Shown here one piece after another: positions 37,451-47,960 of a stretch of 64,000 nt of DNA. Position 1 is the stretch's first letter; every line of letters starts with the position of its first letter. This DNA is from Selenia dentaria (lineage: Eukaryota; Arthropoda; Insecta; Lepidoptera; Geometridae), in contig OU862875.1 in NCBI GenBank assembly GCA_917880725.1, forward strand, positions 31,631,374 through 31,695,373, written 5' to 3'. The notes beneath the pieces were generated by a model that was not told the origin of the DNA, searched no databases, and worked only from the letters and a program-made list of their open reading frames with translations. Made by a program: the position numbers and the translations under genes.

Positions 37451-37750
37451 TCTTCAAAAATCCGTGAAATTAAACACAATTAGATGTTTAGGTCCTATAC
37501 ACAGTGCAAGTGATCCATAAAACTTTGTTCTTGTCCCGGGACACGCTCTGAGTGAGGCTGTGGATTTTCGGCGAGTTTCTATCATTATCAATGCCATTTT
37601 GTATTTACAATATTATTCATAATTAGAAATCGAATCATACAGTTAGCATCGATTTATTGGCTGTGCAAAATTAACACGGACCGATCTGTACAGGCAATAA
37701 AACGTGGCCAGGAAAAGCCAACCCTGTATTTCAAATCTATCTAGGTACAC

Positions 37751-37820
37751 GTATTATTGGCCGTGCATTATTGGCTGTACATTATTTGTCTGTGCATTAT
37801 TATGGTTGTACATTATTGCC
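37751..37820. repeat. Short minisatellite, 14-17 bp units
   Basis: About five units of the form ATTATTGGCTGT(A/G)C follow one another, with one more isolated unit near 37653. They lie next to or within the outer end of the errantivirus LTR. Confidence 0.7.
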
Positions 37821-37829
37821 TCCCAAATA

Positions 37830-38278
37830 AAATATCAGTTTTAATCAATTAATTATTTTTTTAATCTCTCGGTAGGGAGTTTAATATTCCTTGGTTTTAA
37901 TTTGATTTTCTTACGAGTTAAGTATCGCAGCATGCGAGGACTAAAAAAAAACCGAATTTATTTATATTTAATTTAATTAAAATGTTACAATTATAATTAC
38001 TTAACTACGTACTGATCGGTCGATGTTAGAACAATAAGTGAATAATATAAATCACACTACGGATGACGTCGGCTCCCGTCAGGTGTTGTAATACGCTTCT
38101 TCAGCATTCTCACGGTGGCAGAATTTATACGGACGACATCGGTTCCCGTCAATGTGTCGTAATGTGCTTCTTCAGCAGTCTCACGGTGGCCTGAACGCCC
38201 GGGGTGTCGCAATACGGGGAATGAAATGAGTAATTGTTATGTTGTTGTTTGAGGTTCGTGGATTGATGTTTTTTAACA
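37830..38278 (-). mobile_element. Errantivirus 3' LTR (one boundary approximate)
   Basis: On the minus strand a polypurine tract GAGGAGGGAGG (38279-38289) is followed directly by TGTTAAAAAACATCAATCC, a normal LTR start after the envelope gene. The LTR contains a 70-bp tandem duplication (units from 38059 and 38129) and an AATAAA. Its far end near 37830 was not fixed because no matching 5' LTR is in the window. Confidence 0.75.
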
Positions 38279-38393
38279 CCTCCCTCCTCAAACTCGGCGA
38301 TTATGGGCGAGCTAGGCTCGAAAATATCGCCGACATTCCAAGTTGCTCTGCTCCCTCTTCATTGCATTTGCTTTCAATTATCGCTTGTCGCCT

Positions 38394-39960
38394 TCACTTT
38401 CCAAGTATATTGCGTATAACGATCCAAGTGATTAGTACAACTGCACTTAATATCAGCAGCGAGTACAATGGTATGGTGGTATAATACACGCTTTTTATTG
38501 CAGTGTCAGATATGGTTAGCGGTGTTTCCATGGATATTTTAGCATTGCTGGCATGCAGCTTTTGAAGGTCGATCGAATTGAGCTGGATCCTCCGATCCTC
38601 GGGGGAATAATTTGTACATCCATAATTGGCATGTTAGTTATATGCACGATTTTGTCCTTTGATGCGGTCTTCAATATTTCTAATGCAGAACTCCGTGGTT
38701 TGTAGAGAACATCCTCTGGGTATCGTTGCCAAGAAACTCCCGCGTTTCACGTCGTATTGGTCTTGGGTACATGATAAGCGAATCTTTGTAGGCTTAGGAA
38801 AACTCACAACGTAGTGTCTGTCGTCTAGTTGGTCTACTGCTTCGGTGCTCAGGATGACTGATGTAAATCGACAGGACTCGCTGATGTGCTGCGTAGTAAT
38901 TAGTTCGTAGACACAGTCTGTATAGCTTTCGCGACGATTAAACTTGTCTTCACATAGATATCCGAGGCTAGACTTCGGGCATCATTCTGCCTCTATGTAC
39001 ATAGAATCTTTGTCGTGAATAGCCAGGAAGGGATGAGAAGGGATTAAAATCTTATTATCTTTGTTGGGAACTATGGAGAGTCTGTAAAGATCGTAGGTAG
39101 CGGAACGGCCAAGCGGAAACTTGAATAACAGTACTAAGTTTCTATTGTTATAATAATATCCTACTTTTACTACATCGAAATATTCTCTAAAACTAATACT
39201 TAATATTTGTTCTCTGCTATAGAGATTATTCAACCTATCTATCATATACTATATATTAAGAGTATTCATATTAAACATAAGATAGTGCGTGCTTTTGGCA
39301 TGAAACCTAATAAATTTTCTAATCTAAGTAATTCGTCAGACAAATCTTCCACATTGTCTGCTAAAATAATTAAATGCTGCGCTAGGTGAGCGTATTTAGT
39401 CAAGTCACTTTCGCGTTGTATATCTCTTGACAGTAATTCACTAAAGGAATTTTCTAGTTTTCCTTGATTTTGTGCTAAATTATTGATTGTGTCAGGGTTT
39501 TGCGAAATCCAATTCTTGCTTAAACTTATATGATTATTAATTTCTGTGAACATTTTATTCTCATTTTGTTGTAATGTTTTTATGGCATTATCATATTTAA
39601 GAGCGTCTGTATAGTCAAGGTTTCCAGAAATACTTTTGATAGCCGAGCCTAAAGCGTCTATGAGACCTCTCTTAGCACGAATGAGTTCAAATGTTGCTAG
39701 TTGTTCAGATAGCTTTGTAAGTTTATTACGTAGATGATCAACATGAGGTTGGTATAGCGAACGGGTCTTATTACTAAATTTAGGAGAGATGTCGGATAGC
39801 TGCACTTTAACAAAATTAATGTTCTCGCGTAAATCATCTAAGTTAACTGGTTGGAGAAATGAATGATAATGTGAGACAACTTTGGCTGGTCCAATATTGA
39901 ATGGTAGTATGCCAGCTGGGCTATTATGTATCTCAGTTGCTAACAAATGTGGATTGAAAT
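38394..39960 (-). pseudogene. Errantivirus envelope gene related to baculovirus F proteins, broken
   Basis: This is a class I-type membrane fusion protein remnant. The upstream part (39266-39946) is open and shows a basic furin-type cleavage site (R-A-K-R, about residues 90-93), directly followed by a glycine-led hydrophobic fusion-peptide-like segment and a helical region. A frameshift near 39265 and a stop near 38982 interrupt the later ectodomain. The C-terminal end has a membrane-spanning segment and a short tail ending at 38394-38396. The signal peptide region is missing or replaced by an inverted repeat at 39930-40101. It is non-functional as read. Confidence 0.82.
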
Positions 39961-40101
39961 CTGAAAAAATGGCCGCTCTATGTCACTTTTGTCAGCTTCA
40001 GTGATCAAATTACTAACATTATTGCTAAATGGAGTTGTCAAAACTGACATAGGGCCGCCATTTTTCAAGATTTCAATCAACATTTGTTAGCAACTGAGAT
40101 A
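39930..40101. repeat. Imperfect 72-bp inverted duplication at the truncated end of env
   Basis: 39930-40001 and 40030-40101 are reverse complements at roughly 88 percent identity (TATCTCAGTTGCTAACAAATG at the outer ends). The right arm abuts the tail of the LINE at 40102. Confidence 0.8.
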
Positions 40102-40303
40102 ATAATAATAATTAATAATAATTTTATTTATTTGGAACCATAACACGATTAGTTACAAACATATAGGATTCGATGACACCTGCAGAAGTATTAACTATGT
40201 CGCAGATGTCAACGCCCTCCTCCGAAAGTCAGCTAATAACATAGTTCCTTAGTAACAAACAAGGTACAACTATATAACATATTTGTAAATACCTACGAGA
40301 AAA

Positions 40304-43300
40304 CTAAGTGTGAAATATTGTTATAAATTTATGTTGCTTATAAATTATAGAGCTATTTAGGTTTGGGTGAGTAGGTGAGAGTAGTTGAAATGTGTGTTGT
40401 GTGTATGTGTGCGTGTGTGTGGGGGGGGATGTATTTGTTCGGTAAGGGTGTTTTGTATAGGTGTGGTTGTGTGGACTGGTGTGGTGTGTTTGTGTGATCA
40501 GATGAGGTGTGCTGTGACGTTCCTCTGTATCCTGGTAAGACAATGATTGCAACCATTCAACACATTTTAGTTTGCATTTATATAATGTAAGGGGATATAT
40601 ATTTAATTTTCTGTTTAGCTTATTGTACAGAATCGAGCTGATATGGTAATAGTGTCGTTTTGCAGTTTCCGTCCGTCTTTTTTCTGTGGTGCATACTATG
40701 TCCCTTCTAGGTATTTTATTTATCTGGTTCGGATCATATGGCATATGAGCATGTTTCCTTAACACAGTTTGCAGAATAAAAAGTTGTCTTACAGTTAGGA
40801 CTTTGCATAATGAGTATAGCTCACTAGTGGAAAATCGGCGTGGTTTATTAGAGAGGACTTTTAATACTGCTCTTTGAGCCCTTTCCAAATATATCATATT
40901 TGATTTTACAGAACCACCCCACGCAGTTATGCAGTATGTCATGATGGATTGGGCTAAGCCGTAGTATACAGTCTTAAGGTACTGAAAATCAACCAATTGT
41001 CTAATGTTTTTAAAAATATAAGTTAATTTTCTGACCCTAGATACCATAGATGTAATATGCTGATTCCAGCCCATTGCACGCCTAGATATTTAATGTGATA
41101 GCACCGTTCTAATAACATGCAGTAGCAGTCGATAAAACCAACGCCATTTCCACACAGATGAGCACGTAGAACAAACGAAGGAGGTGGTAGACCAAATGTG
41201 CTGACAGCAAATGCAATGAATTTCGTTTTGGACACATTAGGGGTTAAGAGGTTCGAACATAACCAGATCATAACAAGACATAGAGCATTCTCAGAGAGTC
41301 GACGAGCCTCTGACCAGCTGTGACGATGGACCAGAAGGACTGTATCGTCAGCGTAAGATACTAACTTACAATTTGGGAGGGAAAGGTTGCACAAGTCATT
41401 TACGTACACTAAGAACAAGGTAGGTCCCAAGACACTTCCCTGAGGAACGCCGAAGCAGAGCTGTTTCTCGCTGCTTCTAATACCGTCTATAGAAACTAGC
41501 TGAGTCCGATTGCTGAGATAGCTGCGGAACAGGTCTAGAACTCTGCCTCTTATGCCTATGAGTTCTAGCTTGGAAAGAAGAATAGGAATAGAGACAGTTG
41601 TTAACGCTTTAGAAAGATCCAGAAAAATACCGACAGTTTTTAGCTTTTTATCAATGTTTTTGACTACGGTATATAAAACTGCGTCTTCAGTAGACTTACC
41701 TTTTCTAAATCCAAATTGATTTTCAGAACGAACATTATTGTCCTTTAAAAATTTTACTAATCGTTTGTTGATTATTTTCTCAAAAATCTTTGACATAACT
41801 GTAAGCACAAAAATAGGTCTGTAATTTGTGACACTGTCTCTATCACCACTCTTAAAAATGGGATGCACAATAGCTTTTTTAAACACTTGTGGAAAAATAC
41901 CAGCCGAAAACGAGATATTGAATATATGATGTAATATAGGGACGAGTACAGTTCTGGCGGCCTTAATAACAGATGTCGAGATGCCATCCCAACGATTTGC
42001 ACATTTGTCTCTAAGATTAAGAATAATCTGATCAATTTCATCATAGTCGATGCTAAATAAAGCCATAGAATGTAATGGTGGCTGGCTAGGGTTGCCGGCA
42101 AATTGAAAATTTAATGATGATAAAGTGTTAGGCTGACATTGAGGAAGCATATTGGAGGCCAGGTTGGCTCCAACACTGGCAAAATATGAGTTGACTGCAT
42201 CAACTGAGGTGGATGGGTCTTCAGACAATTTTAATAAATTACTTGCGGAAGTGTGCTTTTTGCGCATATGTGCAAGCTTGTTAATCATACGCCAAGCCTC
42301 TTTGGGATTTCTCCGAACCTTCTGAAATTCCTGAAATTAAATTGTTACAGTATGTACGATAACGAATAAAAATCAATTTGTTTGAAGAGTTATCTGGATT
42401 CCTTTTAAATATTTTAAAGAGCTTATCTCTATGTCGAATACATCTCAGAAGACCAGGAGAAATCCATGGCTTGAGCAACCTTTTTCCACTGGGAAGTTTA
42501 ACGATGCGAGTGTGTTTACTAACAATGTTAGAAACGATGTTAACTAAGATTTCTGCAGCTGTATCAGGATCGATGCAAAGAAGAACAGTAGAATAATCAG
42601 TATTTTCCAAGTCTGTAACTATTGCTGCGATAACTACACGTTGTGAACTATGACAAGAGATATTTTTTCTAGATGTAAGTTGCAGTGAAAAAGAACTGGA
42701 GCATGATCGGTGATCATTGTATCCATTATTAATGTTTTTGCATTAAAAGGAGTACGAGCAATGACGTGATCAAGGCAATTATTTTCTCTGGTTGGATGTC
42801 GATGAGCGGGAAGAAGCCCGTATGATGCTACCAGATCAAGATATTCTTCGACATCAGAGTCAGTTATGGAAGATGTGATGTTTATGTTTATATCGCCAAT
42901 TATGACAAGAGTTTTGAAAGATTTTAGAGAGGACAATACAAGGTCCAAGCTGTTAAAGAAAGGATCTATTTTTTTATAAGATGGAGATCGATACAAAGCA
43001 ACAACAGCCAATTTATTTGAGAATTTTATAATTAGACAATTTGCTTCATTGAAATCTGGCTCAATGATACTATAGTTAATATTATTTCTAATGTAGACTA
43101 CAACACCATCATTTTGATTTCGAAAACCGGATTTATGGGAGTCAAAGCCAGGAATTGAAGGTACATAAGAGGATGCGCTCAGCCAGCATTCTGACAGAAT
43201 GAGAGCATCAATCCTGAGCTTAAGTCTATGTATTAATATTAAGAACTTATCAAAGTTACAGTTAATACTTCTGATGTTAATGTGCAGAATTTTAAAACTA

Positions 43301-43485
43301 TCTATATTGTTACATATGTGATCATTTACATCTTCTGGGGAGCATCTAGCAGATTCCGAAACAGAAAATTGTTCAATATCACTAAGCAAACGAGCTGTAT
43401 CATCCATTATGAAACAAAGTGAGGAACAATTGGACAAGAACTCCTGAATGTACAGCAAAAGCAAAAATACTTTGCCAAAACGCAA
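40304..43485 (-). pseudogene. LINE ORF2: endonuclease plus reverse transcriptase, frameshifted
   Basis: Endonuclease part (42634-43485): KILHINIRSINCNFDKFL, LILSECWL, DGVVVYIRNN, VIIGDININ, CLDHVIAR, TDHAPVLF. A frameshift near 42630 and another near 42290 lead to the RT (41023-42288): YRPIFVLTVMSKIFEKIIN, NQFGFRKGKSTEDA, GIFLDLSKAL (here the catalytic AFD is altered to ALT), FGVPQGSVLGPTLF and the catalytic SYADDTVLLV. A third shift near 41060 precedes the C-terminal part (40304-41074) with CITAWGGSVKSN. The degraded first palm Asp and the shifts mark it as dead. Confidence 0.87.
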
Positions 43486-43687
43486 AAATCACACCTCTAA
43501 GCAAATGTAGAGAAGGCCTCAGTAGTTGTTGATATGACTGTATGTGTATGTGAGTGAGTGGGTTGTAAGGATGTGTGAATCGGTGTTTACATATACAAGG
43601 TATAGAATCAGTTAAATTAAAGAAATTAAAACTAGTACGAACCGCTCCTAGTAAATAATAGGTTTCCAGCTTAGTGGAACAGCCTAG

Positions 43688-44500
43688 TCATTTTGGATCT
43701 AGCGCCCCCTTTAGGTCCTCTTCATTGGTCACTCGAATCAGAGGCCCATTCTCTTTTTTTCGCCGATAGATTTTCGCATGGGAAACCCAGCAGTAGTTGA
43801 AATTATTGGCCTTAGCAAATTCTCTAGCCAAGAAAAATAGTCTCTTCAACTTGTGAGTTAAGTTTTCAGAAATAAAAATAGGTTTCGGCGGTCCTTTTAT
43901 GTGGAGATGTTCCGTGGTGAGTCTCATTGCACCTTTGTTGAATTTGCGAAACATAGTGATGATTGTTTCTTTTTTCAAGTTACTGCACAAGTCCACAATC
44001 ACAGTTCTACTGGCTGGGTCCCTGGATCTAATGCGGAAGATATCTTTGACCTCAGATTTTTGAATGGGCACTTTTAGGGCTTCTCCGGCTTTAATAAAGG
44101 TGTCTAATAGTGACGATTTAGTCTCCGAGGCGGCAACTGGAACATTTCTCATTTCTAAACAACTGGATCTAGTGCCTCGCTCCAAATACTCTATTCTATC
44201 CTCCAACGCCTTAAAGTGCTGCAGGTCTGCCCCTCTGGCAGTCTCCAGCTCGACAATCCTCGCCTGAGCCAACTCCAGATTTTTACCCAAAAAATCCAGT
44301 GATGTATGCAAGTCCTCAATAGCGGCGCATAATCTATCAGCTCTTTTATCATGGTCTTCCTTGAAATGCTTGAGCAATGATTTCATCTCTTTCATGAAGT
44401 CATCTAGCTTATCATCATCTCCATGAGGACGTTTTTTGCGGTGAGTGACATTTATACTTGGCTCCGATGAGGAATGATGTAGTTGTTGATTAAAGGGCAC
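43688..44500 (-). CDS. LINE ORF1 (coiled coil plus FP25K-like domain), N-terminus disrupted
   Basis: A 270-codon frame: a coiled coil at about residues 30-110 (DDFMKEMKSLLKHFKEDHDK, ELAQARIVELE), then an RNA-binding FP25K-like region (CLEMRNVPVA, KDIFRIRSRDPASRTVIVDL, KPIFISENLTHKLKRLFFLA, YCWVSHAKIYRRKKENGP). The listed start is a GTG. The natural ATG is probably at about 44637 (MPLKRTPPSSPTLTVS), but a stop and the hairpin at 44482-44542 separate the two parts. So the body is open but the ORF as a whole is broken. Confidence 0.75.
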   Translation of the reverse strand: MPFNQQLHHSSSEPSINVTHRKKRPHGDDDKLDDFMKEMKSLLKHFKEDHDKRADRLCAAIEDLHTSLDFLGKNLELAQARIVELETARGADLQHFKALEDRIEYLERGTRSSCLEMRNVPVAASETKSSLLDTFIKAGEALKVPIQKSEVKDIFRIRSRDPASRTVIVDLCSNLKKETIITMFRKFNKGAMRLTTEHLHIKGPPKPIFISENLTHKLKRLFFLAREFAKANNFNYCWVSHAKIYRRKKENGPLIRVTNEEDLKGALDPK

Positions 44501-44542
44501 TGTCAGAGTTTTGTACTCTGACGGTGCCCTTTAATCAACAAC
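44482..44542. repeat. Palindrome inside LINE ORF1, 28-nt arms, 5-nt spacer
   Basis: 44482-44509 and 44515-44542 are reverse complements with one mismatch (GTTGTTGATTAAAGGGCAC at the outer end) around TTTGT. One arm is normal LINE ORF1 sequence; the other is its inverted copy. Confidence 0.92.
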
Positions 44543-45074
44543 TGGTGCAGAAGTAGGCGCCGACGACGTCTGCTACTACTTAATTATGGGTGCTAACAGT
44601 AAGTGTGGGAGAGGAAGGCGGCGTGCGCTTTAGCGGCATTTTATATGTCAGTTGTAGTCCGAACGAAATACCAGGCGATAAGCAACGCAAAGACGTTTAC
44701 CGATGTGGAATTGCAGTGGAGGTCAAGTTAAAGTGGACGGTATCGACAACTTGGAACAAAACCGCTTTCTGTCCAGTCTACGTTGATCCCTTGCTATTCT
44801 TATGTGCGGGGCGTGTTGAAGTACAAGTAATTATACACTTACATTGATATTTATGCTGCGTGTATGCGTAGACCGTGTAGAGGAGTCTTCAGTAGTGCCA
44901 ATGCGACCTCCGCGCCGCTTATGTTTTCCTAATTTTTTGTGTAGATTTTAGTTACTTTCTGATTTATTTTTACGTAACAAAATAGTTAAATATTATTACG
45001 TAGTATATTAAAAACACGTCTGTACTGGCCAGTCTCGGAGGGAAGGGGGGAAGATACATAATAGCCCTGCCGGT

Positions 45075-45725
45075 CTATTATCTAAGCTAGTCAGGGTTGG
45101 TTCTTCCGCTTGTACTAGGCCCGGGATCAGCAGAAGAATCCTGCAACAAGTTCGAGCTATTAGGTACTCTTTTAAGCCTAGATTTGGCCACGGGGTTTCG
45201 TGTCTTTTTTGTGTAAATATGTATAGGTACATGAGCTAGTACGGTATCTAGGAGCTAATTTTTCCCGATTTGCCACTGGATTGCGAACAAAGACTTGTTG
45301 GTCTGGATAATATTGAATCTCAGGCTCACGGTTCTTATTAATATTTTCCGTTATATGAGTGCGACGATCTAAGGATGTTTCATTCATTATTTCATAGACT
45401 TTCTGCATTCTAGCACGATGTTCTTGCATATACTGTTGAATTGTATTTTCCGATAGATTTATGTCTACTGGGTCACGGGGATCTAGATGTCCTGTTATAA
45501 TATCTATGGGCCTGCATTTGGTAAAACTGTGGATAGAGCTGTTGTAGGCTAGTATAGCATATGTCATGAAATTTATTACTGAGTCGCCTTGTTGATCTAG
45601 TTTTAAGAGACGTAGATGTTCGAGTAACGTAGAGTGTAGTCGCTCAACCATGCCGTTTTATTGAATAGATATTGAATGAGTATTCAATATCTCACAACTT
45701 TGCAATGTGTATTGTGTAATGTTAT
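45075..45725 (-). pseudogene. Errantivirus integrase C-terminal fragment
   Basis: The minus-strand frame contains an NGMVERLHSTLLEHLRL block, which holds the catalytic Glu of the D,D-35-E triad, and an AILAYNSSIHSFTKCRPIDI block typical of Ty3/gypsy integrases. An in-frame stop sits just before NGMVER. After a frameshift near 45180 a pol C-terminal tail (RLKRVPNSSNLLQDSSADPG) runs to about 45076. The first two catalytic Asp are not in the fragment. Confidence 0.82.
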
Positions 45726-47234
45726 GGGCCAGAAGATTATTTCTATTTTTTTAAGTTTTATGGGCTCCAGGAGAAAATGTGTGGTCAGGGGAGTGACACC
45801 ATGAACAGGGTAGTGATAAATCGAGACAGGAAAGTGACATCCTATTAGTATTTATATATGTTAAATGAAATATATCGGTAACAAATGTTATTTATTAATA
45901 ATTATTATTTTAACTTATAAAATTCTATCAGTCTGAAATGTTTTTAAACACTTTTTATCGTTTTTTAAATTATGCCTTAACTTTTTCAAGTTAAGTATCT
46001 GAACAACAATTCAATAAAAATAAATGAAATTGAATATAAGATAAAACTATGAGTTAGTTTAATACGAATAACAATCAAACTACTTCTCACAAAATAAAAC
46101 AGTTTTTGGTTAACCTATCAGTTTATTAAAGATATCAACACAAATATGTCCTTCAAAAATTAACTACTTATTAAAGAAACACCAAAAATTGTATCTTTAT
46201 TATAAAGTCGTTGGAACTTAAGTAATAGATGTTCTTAAGGAAAAAATAAGTTTTCTAAACACTACAACTACTATTGAAATAATTTCACTCACTTTAGAAA
46301 TTTGGAATACAAAAAATCCGACCTTTTCTCACAAAATTAAATAACAGGATTAAAGTATCGGTAGCACCTATCATTCTCAAGTTAAGATATGAAACATTTA
46401 TCATTGTTATAATTAAACATTTGTAGTTATTACTTCATAAAGTAAAAACACAAAATCTGTATCTTCTTTATAAAATCAAGTTTTTTAACTCTAAATGAAT
46501 ATTATCTATTTATTTTTATTATATTTATTTATCTATTATCTATTATCTATTTTAAAGAAAAAATCCAAACTTTATTGAAAACTTACAAAGACTTTTCAAA
46601 TAACTTCTACTCAGTTTGAAATTTACATAATGACCTGTTACCCTGCATGAATATATTGGGCACAGGTAGTTTTTTCACGTATTGTTCCTATTTAATATCT
46701 GCCACATCATCACCTAGTTTAAAAAGGGTCCCATTGTTACCAAATATATTCAGAAAGGTCACCAAGATATCTCCTTATTATTCGTCAAAATCAGATGAAC
46801 ACGCCCCGTTATGTCTATACCCCTTATTTTAAAATGAAAACATCATGGAATCCTTAAATATCTTTAATTAATTAATTACTTTTTAAAGTACAACGAATTA
46901 ACGAATGAATTATAAAAACTGTAGAATATTTAAATCAGTTTCAAAGTTTATGAATCATTCGTTTACGTAAATTTAAAAAAAGCAAATTATATTATTTTCA
47001 ACCATTTCTACCCTCAGACCTAACTCGATGATTAGTTAAACTGGCAAGACGTCAGACAAGGACACACTCCCATCGGGAGCCCTCTCACCAGGACCGCTTT
47101 TAACTAGCTACCGCCTTTAAGGAAATAGCTGCCCATTATCGTAGGTACATAGATCTTAATTTAGCTAAACAAAATTTATTGGTACACAGTCTAGTTATAA
47201 GTGTAAGGTCTTTGATCTCCAGTATACATATACT
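45726..47234. other. Very AT-rich intergenic DNA, no gene seen
   Basis: Long A/T tracts, no domain-bearing frame and no resolved element. Confidence 0.55.
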
Positions 47235-47717
47235 GTGGTCCTAATTGGCTATAATCGATATTAGCGCGATAAAAGTCGGTCCCTTTCACCGTGAGCGTGA
47301 TTACGATGACCCACGCTACGTCATCGATGACGTCTTAACTGCCGCCATATTGACGATTACATGAACCATGCTCTACACCATAATCGTCGTGAGCGTTCTG
47401 TCAAAAGTGACAGGTGTTTGTTTATTTCTACAATGTATTTACTGGTGTCCCTTCTTTTTGATGTAAAAGTTATAAAGTCGGTCCATCCATTCCATTATTT
47501 CTTTTTAATCCACACACTACATAGTTAACCTTCACACTATGCACGATATTTTTATGATTTTTGTTTTTCGCGCGCAAATGGTTCGTTATTGCTACAACTT
47601 TGGTCCGAATTAACAACACGCTTACAGTGCCACGAGCTGTCAAAATCGCGATATTTATCTCGGACCAGCTTTGGTAGACGATAGCACTGTGAGCAAAATT
47701 ATCGCAATACGGACCAC
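47235..47717. mobile_element. 483-bp non-autonomous element, copy 2, upstream of PNPO
   Basis: Starts GTGGTCCTAATTGGCTATAA and ends TTATCGCAATACGGACCAC. It is closely similar to 33817-34299 over the whole length. It ends 243 bp before the PNPO start codon, so it may contribute to the PNPO 5' region. Confidence 0.8.
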
Positions 47718-47960
47718 GGCTATACAGTCATACACTAATCTAAGAATAAAGGTTTCTCTAAATAATCTGTGGTTTCAGTCAGCACAGCATAGTTTTGGAA
47801 TTATCTACAAAAAAAAATCTGTGAATAATTTATTTTAGAATTAGGACGGTGAGATACATGGGCCTCGCTTGAGTTTGTTTGTAGTTCCCTGTGAACCTAT
47901 ATGGGTTTCAAATATTTAACATATTTCAATTGTTTGTACAGAACAAATAACCTACGCAAA

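Larger units (their letters stand above)
40102..44930 (-). mobile_element. Jockey/CR1-group LINE inserted in the errantivirus
   Basis: Minus-strand element with ORF1 (43688-44500, natural start probably further upstream), a broken ORF2 (40304-43485) and an (AAT)n/(AAAT) tail at 40102-40135. The 5' edge near 44930 is approximate. The C-terminal block of ORF2 matches the family of the truncated copy at 18225-19435. At least three frameshifts make it inactive. Confidence 0.85.
37830..45725 (-). mobile_element. Decayed errantivirus-type (Ty3/gypsy with env) provirus, interrupted by a LINE
   Basis: In minus-strand order: the C-terminal part of integrase (45725-45075), a foreign LINE (about 44930-40102), an envelope gene (about 39960-38394), a polypurine tract and a 3' LTR. 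This is the order of an insect endogenous errantivirus missing its gag, protease, RT and 5' LTR. All remaining frames are broken, so it is an old, inactive copy. Confidence 0.78.
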
